DNA from: a virus
IMG/VR virus record: IMGVR_UViG_3300035698_013060
Coordinates: 62,001 to 126,000 of that record
Reading direction: 5' to 3' (one strand)
Length of the DNA: 64,000 nt
Part shown: piece after piece, positions 16,708-24,214 of the stretch
Layout of the letters: each line of letters starts with the position of its first letter
How positions within the stretch are numbered: position 1 is the stretch's first letter
Position numbers and translations under genes: made by a program
The notes under the pieces: generated by a model
The model's database searches: none
What the model saw: the letters and a program-made list of their open reading frames with translations, nothing else
Told to the model about the DNA's origin: nothing

Positions 16708-16890
16708 CTACATAGTCATATCGCACAAGGGACATCCTTCAAAGTTTGCACAATCAGAGCAAAGTAATGCCCCACACTCTCTACACAACTTCTTGTTGTT
16801 GGACATCACATCAGCCCCACATCCCTCACACTCTCCTATGAATATGAGCCGTTTCTTCTTTATGATTATCTTCTTTCTCTCTTCGTCCAT
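16708..16890 (-). CDS. Small double zinc-finger protein, 60 aa
   Basis: The start chosen is the ATG at 16890 (MDEERKKIIIKKKRL) with GGAGGA seven bases upstream, although the frame is open further. It has CEGCGADVMSNNKKLCREC followed by CSDCANFEGCPLC: eight cysteines in four pairs, enough for two C4 zinc ribbons. It probably works as an adaptor or nucleic-acid-binding protein. It is the last gene of the pyrE operon. Confidence 0.65.
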   Translation of the reverse strand: MDEERKKIIIKKKRLIFIGECEGCGADVMSNNKKLCRECGALLCSDCANFEGCPLCDMTM

Positions 16891-16891
16891 C

Positions 16892-17317
16892 TCACATCCT
16901 CCAGTATGAATACTTCTCTCTATCATTGTCGAACCTGACCTCCAGGTCCTTTCTATACTTTTTGAGTACCATCCCAACTAGAGCGGTGTGACATACAAAT
17001 GTTCCATGTTCATCGACCTGTTCTCTAGCCTTTCCGAATCGAGAATTACACCAACAGCATAGAGCAACGTCAACGTCTTTTCGAAGACCTCCGTACCAAT
17101 CTGTCACGACTTCTCTACGTTTCTCAAGACCCTCGAAATAGGTCCTGTAATAACCTTCAGGAGAGTTGAAAGATCTCAGCATGATAGCTTCCCCGTTGGT
17201 GTCGAACGGGGCTAAGAATTTCAACTGAGTCATTTCCATCGTGTCTGGAAGCCTTCTAGCTACGGACATAGGGGTAAACCCCTCCGGAACAGTCCAGAAG
17301 GAACACAAGATGATCAC
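16892..17317 (-). CDS. DUF488-like protein, about 141 aa
   Basis: A GTG at 17317 is preferred since GAGGAGG lies just upstream; the frame can be extended to 17341. The C-terminal motif DVALCCWCNSRFGKAREQVDEHGTFVCHTALVG resembles the VALLCxxxxxxxCHR signature of DUF488 family proteins, with an extra Cys-rich insertion. The biochemical role of the family is unknown. It follows pyrE by about 40 bases. Confidence 0.5.
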   Translation of the reverse strand: MIILCSFWTVPEGFTPMSVARRLPDTMEMTQLKFLAPFDTNGEAIMLRSFNSPEGYYRTYFEGLEKRREVVTDWYGGLRKDVDVALCCWCNSRFGKAREQVDEHGTFVCHTALVGMVLKKYRKDLEVRFDNDREKYSYWRM

Positions 17318-17356
17318 GGCTTCCTCCTCAATGCCACACACAGACTCTTCTTACGT

Positions 17357-17989
17357 TCACCAGCCCATATAGTCAGTGACTCTGTTGTACTGTTCTTCAG
17401 TCACCATGTCCTGTTCTTTGTAGAACTTCATGACCTCGTCGAGTCGTAGTAGAGCTCTTGCGGCGTATTGCTTGCGACCAAGGGCTTCAAGTCCACCTTG
17501 ACACCTATCGAGGATGACCATCACCCTCTTGACCTTAAGCCCGGCAGCTTCAAGTACCTCAATGGCCTCGAGCTTGGAACTACATGTAGTGATAAGGTCG
17601 TCGACTAGGAAGACAAAATCTCCCTTTCTGTAGGATCCGTCAACGGAAGCCCCAGAACCATGAGTTTTCTTGTCAATCCTTGGCATAATGGCCCCATATC
17701 CAGTATTGATTGAGAGGGCTGTAGCCAACGGTATCCCGGCGATAGGAATTCCAGCGACCCATAGATTTCCTTCATCGGAATTCAACTCGTTAACGAGTTT
17801 TATGAAATCCCACTTCATGATCATAGCGATGTCTTTCAGATCATCCGGGTGGGATTGAAGTACCCTCAGGTCGACGTAGATCGGAGACAAAGGAGCATCC
17901 GGCTCCTTTTCATGGAGCTTCAGTTTGAACTCCCCAAATTTAATACATCCGATTTCAAACAGTGCTCTTGCAATATCTGCGTGTTTCAT
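17357..17989 (-). CDS. pyrE: Orotate phosphoribosyltransferase
   Basis: This enzyme would join orotate to PRPP to give orotidine monophosphate, the fifth step of pyrimidine synthesis. The PRPP loop FVFLVDDLITTCSSKLEAIE (residues about 124-143) is the classic type I phosphoribosyltransferase signature. AGIPIAGIPLATALSINTGYG (about 80-100) and PRIDKKTHGSG (flexible loop) fit the family. Length 210 aa is normal. The ATG at 17989 is 12 bases downstream of the preceding stop. Phage pyrE genes are uncommon but known; here it complements ribonucleotide reductase and the PurC-PurE enzyme elsewhere in the window. Confidence 0.85.
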   Translation of the reverse strand: MKHADIARALFEIGCIKFGEFKLKLHEKEPDAPLSPIYVDLRVLQSHPDDLKDIAMIMKWDFIKLVNELNSDEGNLWVAGIPIAGIPLATALSINTGYGAIMPRIDKKTHGSGASVDGSYRKGDFVFLVDDLITTCSSKLEAIEVLEAAGLKVKRVMVILDRCQGGLEALGRKQYAARALLRLDEVMKFYKEQDMVTEEQYNRVTDYMGW

Positions 17990-18001
17990 GATTTTCCTTC
18001 G

Positions 18002-18265
18002 TTAGAGTCCGGCCCTGCGCAGATCTTCGCTGCATAGGTACGGTTTTTCTTTCTCTATCTGTCCGGCGGCAAAGGCGATCTGCGCCGCCTCCGCCCTTCC
18101 GATGAACTGTCCTTGACTGTCTATAAATCCCTGCTCGCACCTGACTGGAGTCTTGTGTCCACGAGCTGCGAAACGACCGATGATGATCCCGTGATCTCTC
18201 CCAGTAATCACCACCGGCTTTTCACCACATGTACACTGTATGGCTGCTACGCGTACCTCTCTCAT
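18002..18265 (-). CDS. Conserved phage protein, 87 aa
   Basis: The pattern CEQGFIDSQGQFIGRAEAAQIAFAAGQIEKEKPYLCSEDLR matches a family of small phage and bacterial proteins with consensus xQGFxxxxGxFVxRxEAxxIAxxAGQ...LYSEDL, as I recall it. The role is unknown; residues 21-32 (ITGRDHGIIIGR) are part of the same family. It overlaps the previous gene by four bases and precedes pyrE. Confidence 0.65.
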   Translation of the reverse strand: MREVRVAAIQCTCGEKPVVITGRDHGIIIGRFAARGHKTPVRCEQGFIDSQGQFIGRAEAAQIAFAAGQIEKEKPYLCSEDLRRAGL

Positions 18266-19284
18266 TTGTTGTCTTTCTTCAGACCTCCGTCATAAAACAG
18301 AGTACCTCCATCTTTGACATAAGGTATGTCTTCGACTTTAGTTGGAAACCCTTTTTCAGCTTCAGCTGCTTCACGGTCAGCTTTACACTTAGCAGAATGA
18401 CAGCTTGAATGCCAGAGTCCCTTCTTGGAGTTCCACCAGTGCTTTCCCTTGTACGGGGCGTTCCAACCACCAATCGCTGAAACAGAGCCAGAAAGCCGTT
18501 TACCACAACCTTCACATTTGTCGAACATCCACCGACGAAGGAGTTGGAGCATAGGGATTTGGATTTTCCAATGCCTCAAATGCCACCGAGGATGTTTGTA
18601 CCATGGGCGGTGTTCTGTTCGATAGACCCACCATAGACATTTAGCACCCGAAACGAATTTCTTCTTCAATTCCAAGACCTGTTTGGGAGTTGGAACTACG
18701 GACTCCTCAGCAACGATAGTCTCGAAACGTTTCCTGGCCTTATTGATATCTCCTAATGGAGGAGTACCATCAGCTGGGAAGATTGCTGGATTGCTACCAT
18801 CACCGAATTCGTTACCACCATAGGCTCTATGCAAGTACCTATCTTCAGCTCCTCCGTCAAAGCTGCTCTTGCAACTATCGATCGGATTTGAGGCAAAGTG
18901 CATGATCCATAGAAGATCTTTCGGTGTGAGTTCCTTCTTTCCGATACCCTCGTTGAAGCCAATTTGCCAAGCCATTCTGGTCATCAGCTGAAGGGCGACA
19001 CTCTCTGGGGGAAATCTCATTACACCCGTGTACTCGTCCCACACCTCGTTCCATGCGAACTCAGCAATCTTCTCTACCTCACTATACTCTTCTTCAGAGG
19101 GTCTGACAAAACTCCAGCCGCAGCTGTCATCACCACCTGGACCCTTCTGGGGGTCTTCGTGCCAAATGACCCATATCGTTGGACCGGCTTTCCACCGAGG
19201 GTTGTATATGCTACCGCCAGGGAACCGACTAGCCCTGAACCAGGGTAGCCTGAACTCGAACGCTAGTGTACTCGGATCGTGCAT
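18262..19284 (-). CDS. Hypothetical protein with C-terminal zinc site, 340 aa
   Basis: The ATG at 19284 has GAGGAGG upstream. The first 200 residues are Trp-rich with no recognised motif. The C-terminal 80 residues hold CEGCGKRLSG and CHSAKCKAD, a likely treble-clef or HNH-type zinc site without an obvious catalytic His-Asn pair. It is the first gene of the pyrE operon and lies right after a long inverted repeat. Confidence 0.55.
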   Translation of the reverse strand: MHDPSTLAFEFRLPWFRASRFPGGSIYNPRWKAGPTIWVIWHEDPQKGPGGDDSCGWSFVRPSEEEYSEVEKIAEFAWNEVWDEYTGVMRFPPESVALQLMTRMAWQIGFNEGIGKKELTPKDLLWIMHFASNPIDSCKSSFDGGAEDRYLHRAYGGNEFGDGSNPAIFPADGTPPLGDINKARKRFETIVAEESVVPTPKQVLELKKKFVSGAKCLWWVYRTEHRPWYKHPRWHLRHWKIQIPMLQLLRRWMFDKCEGCGKRLSGSVSAIGGWNAPYKGKHWWNSKKGLWHSSCHSAKCKADREAAEAEKGFPTKVEDIPYVKDGGTLFYDGGLKKDNK

Positions 19285-19326
19285 GTCTCCTCCTCATATT
19301 GGCTATTTACAAGTACGCCAACAAAC

Positions 19327-19387
19327 ACCTCGTACCCCTATGAGTCAGCATTTCATTACTGATCTACATGTGATAGGAGTACGAGGT
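19327..19387 (-). promoter_or_regulatory. Long hairpin between two minus-strand genes
   Basis: ACCTCGTAC-CCCTAT (19327-19341) pairs with ATAGGAGTACGAGGT (19373-19387). The single mismatch becomes a U-G pair if transcribed from the minus strand. The loop is 31 bases with a weaker inner pairing. It lies downstream of 19401-19721 and upstream of 18262-19284, so it may terminate, attenuate or stabilise transcript. Confidence 0.6.
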
Positions 19388-19400
19388 ATTGTGACGGAAC

Positions 19401-19721
19401 CTATTTCGAACTGTCCTGAGTGTCGGCTTCAGGAACATCGACCTCATGAGCATCGAAATCATCAGGACCGATGGCCTCAGAATCATTGTCTTCTTTTTCG
19501 ACGTTTCCGAGGGATCCGACTTCCATGTACTCGTCGTACTGGACCTCAGAGATTTCATGGTAGGAGATCAACGTGATCTCTTCCTGAGGCCGGGACTTGC
19601 GACACTGAATGGCCCAGAGAATCGGATCGCCAGTGACGAAGCCATTCTCAATGTGGGGACCGCGAGCTTTGCCGTCAACCTGAACGCGGAAGTAACTGAC
19701 GAAGTAACGTTTCTCGGGCAT
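19401..19721 (-). CDS. Hypothetical protein, 106 aa
   Basis: The ATG at 19721 follows AGGAGAATGAGAC. The N-terminal 60 residues (KRYFVSYFRVQVDGKARGPHIENGFVTGDPILWAIQ) form a small beta-rich domain, and the C-terminus is very acidic. It is unrecognised and stands alone between a terminator and a hairpin. Confidence 0.55.
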   Translation of the reverse strand: MPEKRYFVSYFRVQVDGKARGPHIENGFVTGDPILWAIQCRKSRPQEEITLISYHEISEVQYDEYMEVGSLGNVEKEDNDSEAIGPDDFDAHEVDVPEADTQDSSK

Positions 19722-19806
19722 GTCTCATTCTCCTATTTGGTGCTGGATCTTTTTGTGTATACTCACGTTTTCTGGACTCTGGTTCCTGATTCGATGTTTC
19801 CGAACC

Positions 19807-19850
19807 TAAAAAAGGTAGGTAGGCCCGTCCCCCTTTAAGGGGGGACGGGC
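19807..19850 (-). terminator. Strong terminator
   Basis: A perfect 11-bp stem (GCCCGTCCCCC/GGGGGACGGGC) on the minus strand is followed by a T-rich run that includes six T's. It closes the operon containing the 300-aa and 147-aa genes. Confidence 0.88.
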
Positions 19851-19873
19851 TCTACCCGGGGCGGAATCTCACG

Positions 19874-20776
19874 TCAGAGGTCGATTTCGATCCAATGGAT
19901 CTTCATACCTTCACGACGATCGTTTACAACGACACAGATCAGCTTGTTGTCCTTACGTTTCTCGGAAGGGTACTTCAGATACTTGGGATTGTATCCTTTG
20001 CCCCTCAAACCTTTCAGCGGGTTGTTAATCTCACTTGGTTTGCCCCTGGACCTGTCGCGCTTGTACCAGGGCTTTCCAGAGAATCCCTCGTAGAGATGCT
20101 GTAAGACTTTACAGACACTCTCGAGTTCCGGGAACCTGTCAGGGTAGAAGTTTCCACCGACGTGTGCTACCAGTCCAAACGAGAAGGCCGTAGCCCTCAT
20201 TGTCAGTTCGCAGTCGTTGATCCCAGATAGGAAACTCCGTACCTGCTCACTGTCCAGACCTGAGACTGGTTCGCTTGGGGGAACTGGGATATCGCAGAGA
20301 GTGAGGATAGCGTGAAACGCCTGGGTCTTATCGAGTACCCTTTCCGTCATCTCTATCGGTCTCTCCCTAGCCCTCATCTTTCGGTAGCCTGCCTGTGTGC
20401 CGGAGTAGCCTGAGGCGACAACCCTTTCGTTAGGGTCCTCTAATACCTCAATTTCCCCGATAGCAGTCGGGAACTTAGGCCATGAACGCCAGGGTCCGTC
20501 AAAAGCGACGTCCCCAAGGGTGACAGTTGCTCCATCACCCCTGCTCTTGTCCTTACTACTGACTTTCTTCACCCTTCCCCGGAGAGTTACACTCCGGGTG
20601 CTGATCTCAACGAGCGAGCCCTTTCGGAGGAACGGAGAGTCACACATCACAGTTCCCTTGTCGGGTACTGCTATGTACTCCTCGTCGTCCACCCTCAGTT
20701 GCGTCGTGGCTAAGTAGTCGATCTGCCACCCAGCCCTCGGGACCCAGAAGCGGGCCGCTTTGCTTGTCGTCTTCAT
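19874..20776 (-). CDS. Hypothetical protein, 300 aa
   Basis: The N-terminal 110 residues are beta-rich (GSLVEISTRSVTLRGRVKKVSSKD) and could be an OB- or SH3-like barrel. A helical middle and a basic C-terminal 70 residues follow (KPWYKRDRSRGKPSEINNPLKGLRGKGYNPKYLKY). The basic tail suggests nucleic-acid binding. The ribosome site is AAGGGCGGAAG. It follows the coiled-coil gene by about 30 bases. No family was recognised. Confidence 0.55.
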   Translation of the reverse strand: MKTTSKAARFWVPRAGWQIDYLATTQLRVDDEEYIAVPDKGTVMCDSPFLRKGSLVEISTRSVTLRGRVKKVSSKDKSRGDGATVTLGDVAFDGPWRSWPKFPTAIGEIEVLEDPNERVVASGYSGTQAGYRKMRARERPIEMTERVLDKTQAFHAILTLCDIPVPPSEPVSGLDSEQVRSFLSGINDCELTMRATAFSFGLVAHVGGNFYPDRFPELESVCKVLQHLYEGFSGKPWYKRDRSRGKPSEINNPLKGLRGKGYNPKYLKYPSEKRKDNKLICVVVNDRREGMKIHWIEIDL

Positions 20777-20807
20777 TCTTCCGCCCTTTGTCCTTATCGA
20801 TTCTTCC

Positions 20808-21251
20808 TCACTTGTCCTTGAGTTTCTCTACTTGGTTCTTGGCTTTGGTCAACTGACCTTTGAGAGAGCTGATCTTCTTCTTGGCGACCTTGAGCTCTTC
20901 CTCAAAGCTTCCGGCATGCGTTTCAGCCTGACTTTTGGCGAGGCTGGCAAGCGACAGTTCTTCCTGAAGCTTGATGTTCGTGTCGTTGATGGCTTCGACC
21001 TTCTTCTCGAGCTTCTTCAGGCTAGCCCGGATCTTGTCGGCCGCTTCCTGAGTCAACATTCCCTCGAGAAATCCACACAAGGACAGGACAATGCTCCTGG
21101 CCCTGGACAGAAACACATTCGTGGCTTGATCAGCGGGACGGCGACCAGTACGCTTGCGCGTTGCGAACTTGCCTCCATCGTTGCTGCACGTGAGACCGTT
21201 GAAGGATTCTTCGGCCAACTTCTGAAATTCTCCGATCTGCGACTTGTCCAT
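20808..21251 (-). CDS. Coiled-coil protein, 147 aa
   Basis: The last 85 residues (QEAADKIRASLKKLEKKVEAINDTNIKLQEELSLASLAKSQAETHAGSFEEELKVAKK...) show a continuous heptad pattern, so an extended coiled coil is expected. The N-terminal 60 residues include one Cys-containing segment. It could be a structural, scaffolding or DNA-organising protein. The start has GGAGGAGAAG upstream. Confidence 0.65.
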   Translation of the reverse strand: MDKSQIGEFQKLAEESFNGLTCSNDGGKFATRKRTGRRPADQATNVFLSRARSIVLSLCGFLEGMLTQEAADKIRASLKKLEKKVEAINDTNIKLQEELSLASLAKSQAETHAGSFEEELKVAKKKISSLKGQLTKAKNQVEKLKDK

Positions 21252-21324
21252 TCTTCTCCTCCTGGGTTATATAGGGGATCCTTTCCCCGACTCTGCTCTA
21301 ATATATGATGGAAAATTGGGTTAG

Positions 21325-21360
21325 AGGACCCCATCGGCCTAAGCCGATGAGGCACCTCAG
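21325..21360 (-). terminator. Probable terminator
   Basis: CATCGGC, loop CTAA, GCCGATG is a 7-bp stem 18 bases past the stop of the fibre gene on the minus strand. The U-run is weak. Confidence 0.55.
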
Positions 21361-21377
21361 GTAGCAGAGCTGTTTTG

Positions 21378-22385
21378 TTAGACAGTGGTGCCAGTGGCAT
21401 CTACCCAGTTGGTTCCATCGAACCAAATCGGCTGACCGAGAGTGGTATCGAAGTAGTATTCGTAGTCAGCAGGACTTCCAGGTCTTGAACCTGTGACGCC
21501 GCCTTGGATCAACTGCTTACCATCAATGGCAGTCTGAAGGCCGGTGACATTGGCGATGGTATGAACGTGAGAAGTCGCAGCCTTACCATCAATGGCAGTC
21601 TGAAGGCCGGTGACATTGGCGATGGTATGAACATGGCTTGTAGCCGCTTTACCATCGATCGCTGTCTGAAGACCGGTGACATCTGCGATAGCATGTGCAT
21701 CTGCAGCTTGATGAGCGCTGATAGCACTGGCTGGAGCATCACCTTGAGCGACACTACCTGCACCTGTACCGACGTCTCTTACAGCTGAATCACCGAGACC
21801 TGTGATAGCTGCAGCTGCGTGAATATGACCAGTCGCGGCCTTGCCATCAAGAGCTGTCTGAAGACCGGTGACATCTGCGATAGCATGGGCGTCAGCAGCT
21901 TGATGAGCGCTAATAGCACTCGCTGCCGTGCCAGTCGGATCATAGACTCCTGAATGATCATGAACGATCGGAGCCTTACCATCGATTTGTGCTTGAAGTC
22001 CGGTAACATCCGAAACGATATGAGCGTGAACAGTCTGAGCCTTCCCGTCCAGCGACGTCTGAAGACCTGTCACATCAGAGATGATATGTGCATGGATCAA
22101 CGGAGATTTGGCGTCCAGAAGTCCTTGCAACCCTGATACGCCACCGACGGTGTGTCCATGTCCGGTATCGGTTTTCCCGTCGAGAATTCCTTGCAAACCG
22201 TCGACATTCCCCACGGTATGCGTGTGAACTGTCGGGGCCTTCTCATCAAGGGCGACTTGCAAAGACGATACGTCGTTGATGACATGTCCGTGAGCACCGA
22301 GTCCGGCCTGTTGCTTGTCGTTAACCCTCAGATTTAAGAGGGCCAGATGACTGATTGGTACTACTTGTTCTGTTGGAGAGGCCAT
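21378..22385 (-). CDS. Tail-fibre protein with His-X-His repeats, 335 aa
   Basis: About ten repeats of a 22-residue unit with consensus DGKA-x-x-x-H-x-H-x-I-x-x-VTGLQTALDG run from residue 30 to 290. In T4 gp37, evenly spaced HxH motifs bind iron along the fibre needle, and the same role is likely here. The C-terminus (DYEYYFDTTLGQPIWFDGTNWVD) is a tip module also present four times in the 674-aa fibre at 35847. It would assemble as a trimer at the virion tail and bind the host surface. Two neighbouring units are nearly identical at DNA level, implying recent duplication. Confidence 0.8.
   Translation of the reverse strand: MASPTEQVVPISHLALLNLRVNDKQQAGLGAHGHVINDVSSLQVALDEKAPTVHTHTVGNVDGLQGILDGKTDTGHGHTVGGVSGLQGLLDAKSPLIHAHIISDVTGLQTSLDGKAQTVHAHIVSDVTGLQAQIDGKAPIVHDHSGVYDPTGTAASAISAHQAADAHAIADVTGLQTALDGKAATGHIHAAAAITGLGDSAVRDVGTGAGSVAQGDAPASAISAHQAADAHAIADVTGLQTAIDGKAATSHVHTIANVTGLQTAIDGKAATSHVHTIANVTGLQTAIDGKQLIQGGVTGSRPGSPADYEYYFDTTLGQPIWFDGTNWVDATGTTV
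21516..21660. repeat. 66-bp direct repeat in fibre gene
   Basis: The segment starting cttaccatcaatggcagtct at 21516 recurs at 21582 almost without change and again, diverged, near 21648. The period of 66 bases equals one 22-residue fibre unit. Confidence 0.85.
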
Positions 22386-22465
22386 TTTTAGATCTCCTGA
22401 TTTAATTTTGAGTTCCTGAGTCTCAATTAATAATCTGTTTAAAACCCTAGAATCTCCATTCGTTC

Positions 22466-24124
22466 TTAACTCTCCTTTTCAAAAACAAGGCATCCGCAAT
22501 CATAGATCCTGTAAAATCCATTAGCCTTCATATTTTCACCTTCTGAAATAGATGAATCAAAGCTTTCAAGCGTATTTGATAAAAGATGCTTTTGATATTT
22601 AAGTCTAGATTCTCTTCTCTTCATTATTCCAACATATGAGTACGAAGGTGTTGACTTTCTCAGTAGCTTGAATCCTAAAGCCTCGTACATTCTACCATTC
22701 CCCCAACGAAGATCACAGTAGCTCACGATCCTTTTAGGAGATTTCCATCTCTCGAAAGAGGCTAGCAGCTTTCCAGCTCCACCCATTACTCTGTGTCCTG
22801 GAAGGGTAGCATATCTTAGCATCTCAGACCCACCGCCGCCGAATCTAGCTTTCCCGAAGGACATGACTGCTACTAGTTCATCTTCCAGAAAAAGTCCAAG
22901 ATTATTAGAAGAGGCTACATCTCCTTGAGTGTGGTTTGCCGTCATGAAGTCTCTTCTTTCTTTGGCGCTAATTTGGAAGACTTCACAGTCTCTAGCTGCT
23001 ACCTTCCAATCGTCATTTCCAAGCAGACTTCGTATCCTGGAACAACAGGCGTTTCTTCTATCTCTCCATTCATCCTCAAAAATATGGATTAGTCTAACCC
23101 CAGTGGCTTGACAAGCTTCGGTCTTTTCTAAGAGATGTCCAGAATCTCTAAACTCATCACTATGCCACCTGAGTCCGTCGAATTCGAAACCTATGGACAA
23201 TGAAGGAACAAAGACATCTATCTCTTTCCCTGAAAGGACTGAGCGGTCACCTTGGACTGGAGGAGATGTATCAATATTTTTGCAACACTCTGACACAAAA
23301 GTCAAAAGTTCGTCTTCGCCTCTAGATATCTGGACTCCACACCTAGGACAACCCTTACCTTGGAGATGATTGACAGGAGTCTGTTCAAATGAACCATGCT
23401 TCGTGCATACTATAGTTACGTTCGAATGACACCCTGAGTAATGACATTTCGAATAATCATACTTAGTTCCATGGACTTCAACTGAACGGTGTATGAACGA
23501 AGTGGCCGCTGCAATCGACTTACTTTTTCCTCTTTTCATCTTTGCACAAACAGGACATCCAGTTCCTTGGTTCATGTGAAGATTAGGGGTTTGATCAAAA
23601 GGACCATGGTTAGGACATACTATAACGACCTTCTTATTGGTACTTACTATTTCTGAGTTTGAGTAGTCATATTTCTTACCATGTTTTATCTTAGACTTCC
23701 TAACGAATTCTTTCTTAGTGAGTCTAGCTCTCCCTACACATGTAGAGCAACCTTTCCCAGCTATATGGTCTGCTGGACGTTGTTCAAAATCTCCATGCTT
23801 TGGACATACTATGACAACAGGTGTACAGTTATTAATGTACAAAACTTTTGAGTAGTCATACTTATTTCCATGCTTTTTTCTAGCTTTATGAGAAAACTCT
23901 TCCACACTGAACTTTTTTCGATTGGAACAAATCGGACAGCCGTGACCTCTTTCATAGTGCCGATACGGATGCTGTTCGAAATCTCCGTGCTTTGGACATG
24001 TTATAATAACCTTATTTTTCTGCCCAGTATACTTTGTCTTATCATAGTTGTACTTATTTCCATGCATTTTTCTTGATCTATGAACGAATTCCTCAGTAGT
24101 AAGTCTAGTGTATCTCATTTTCAA
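22466..24124 (-). CDS. Homing endonuclease-like protein with four zinc-type repeats, 552 aa
   Basis: Four copies of a 60-65 residue repeat (E-F-x-x-[RK]-x-HG-x-KYDYS ... VIxCPKHGxFEQxPxxH ... GCPxC) fill residues 1-255; such repeats bind DNA in mobile endonucleases. Next comes a Vsr/EDxHD-type nuclease region (KEIDVFVPSLSIGFEFDGLRWHSD ... RLIHIFEDEW, about 280-350). The C-terminal part (FMTANHTQGDVASSNNLGLF...YCDLRWGNGRMYEALGF) is also found in some phage homing nucleases. It is more AT-rich by eye than its neighbours and is wedged between a fibre gene and RNAP beta, consistent with a recent insertion. It would cut DNA lacking the insertion. Confidence 0.78.
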   Translation of the reverse strand: MKMRYTRLTTEEFVHRSRKMHGNKYNYDKTKYTGQKNKVIITCPKHGDFEQHPYRHYERGHGCPICSNRKKFSVEEFSHKARKKHGNKYDYSKVLYINNCTPVVIVCPKHGDFEQRPADHIAGKGCSTCVGRARLTKKEFVRKSKIKHGKKYDYSNSEIVSTNKKVVIVCPNHGPFDQTPNLHMNQGTGCPVCAKMKRGKSKSIAAATSFIHRSVEVHGTKYDYSKCHYSGCHSNVTIVCTKHGSFEQTPVNHLQGKGCPRCGVQISRGEDELLTFVSECCKNIDTSPPVQGDRSVLSGKEIDVFVPSLSIGFEFDGLRWHSDEFRDSGHLLEKTEACQATGVRLIHIFEDEWRDRRNACCSRIRSLLGNDDWKVAARDCEVFQISAKERRDFMTANHTQGDVASSNNLGLFLEDELVAVMSFGKARFGGGGSEMLRYATLPGHRVMGGAGKLLASFERWKSPKRIVSYCDLRWGNGRMYEALGFKLLRKSTPSYSYVGIMKRRESRLKYQKHLLSNTLESFDSSISEGENMKANGFYRIYDCGCLVFEKES

Positions 24125-24174
24125 CTCCTTTTAGTGAATTCTTATTTTGATTAATTGTTAATTCTCGTTATTAA

Positions 24175-24198
24175 CAGGTCATCCCGAAGAATGACCTG
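24175..24198 (-). terminator. Terminator after RNAP beta
   Basis: CAGGTCAT/ATGACCTG (8 bp) encloses a TCTTCGGG loop (minus strand) 17 bases past the beta stop. Confidence 0.7.
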
Positions 24199-24214
24199 CT
24201 AAGTTAACTTTGAC

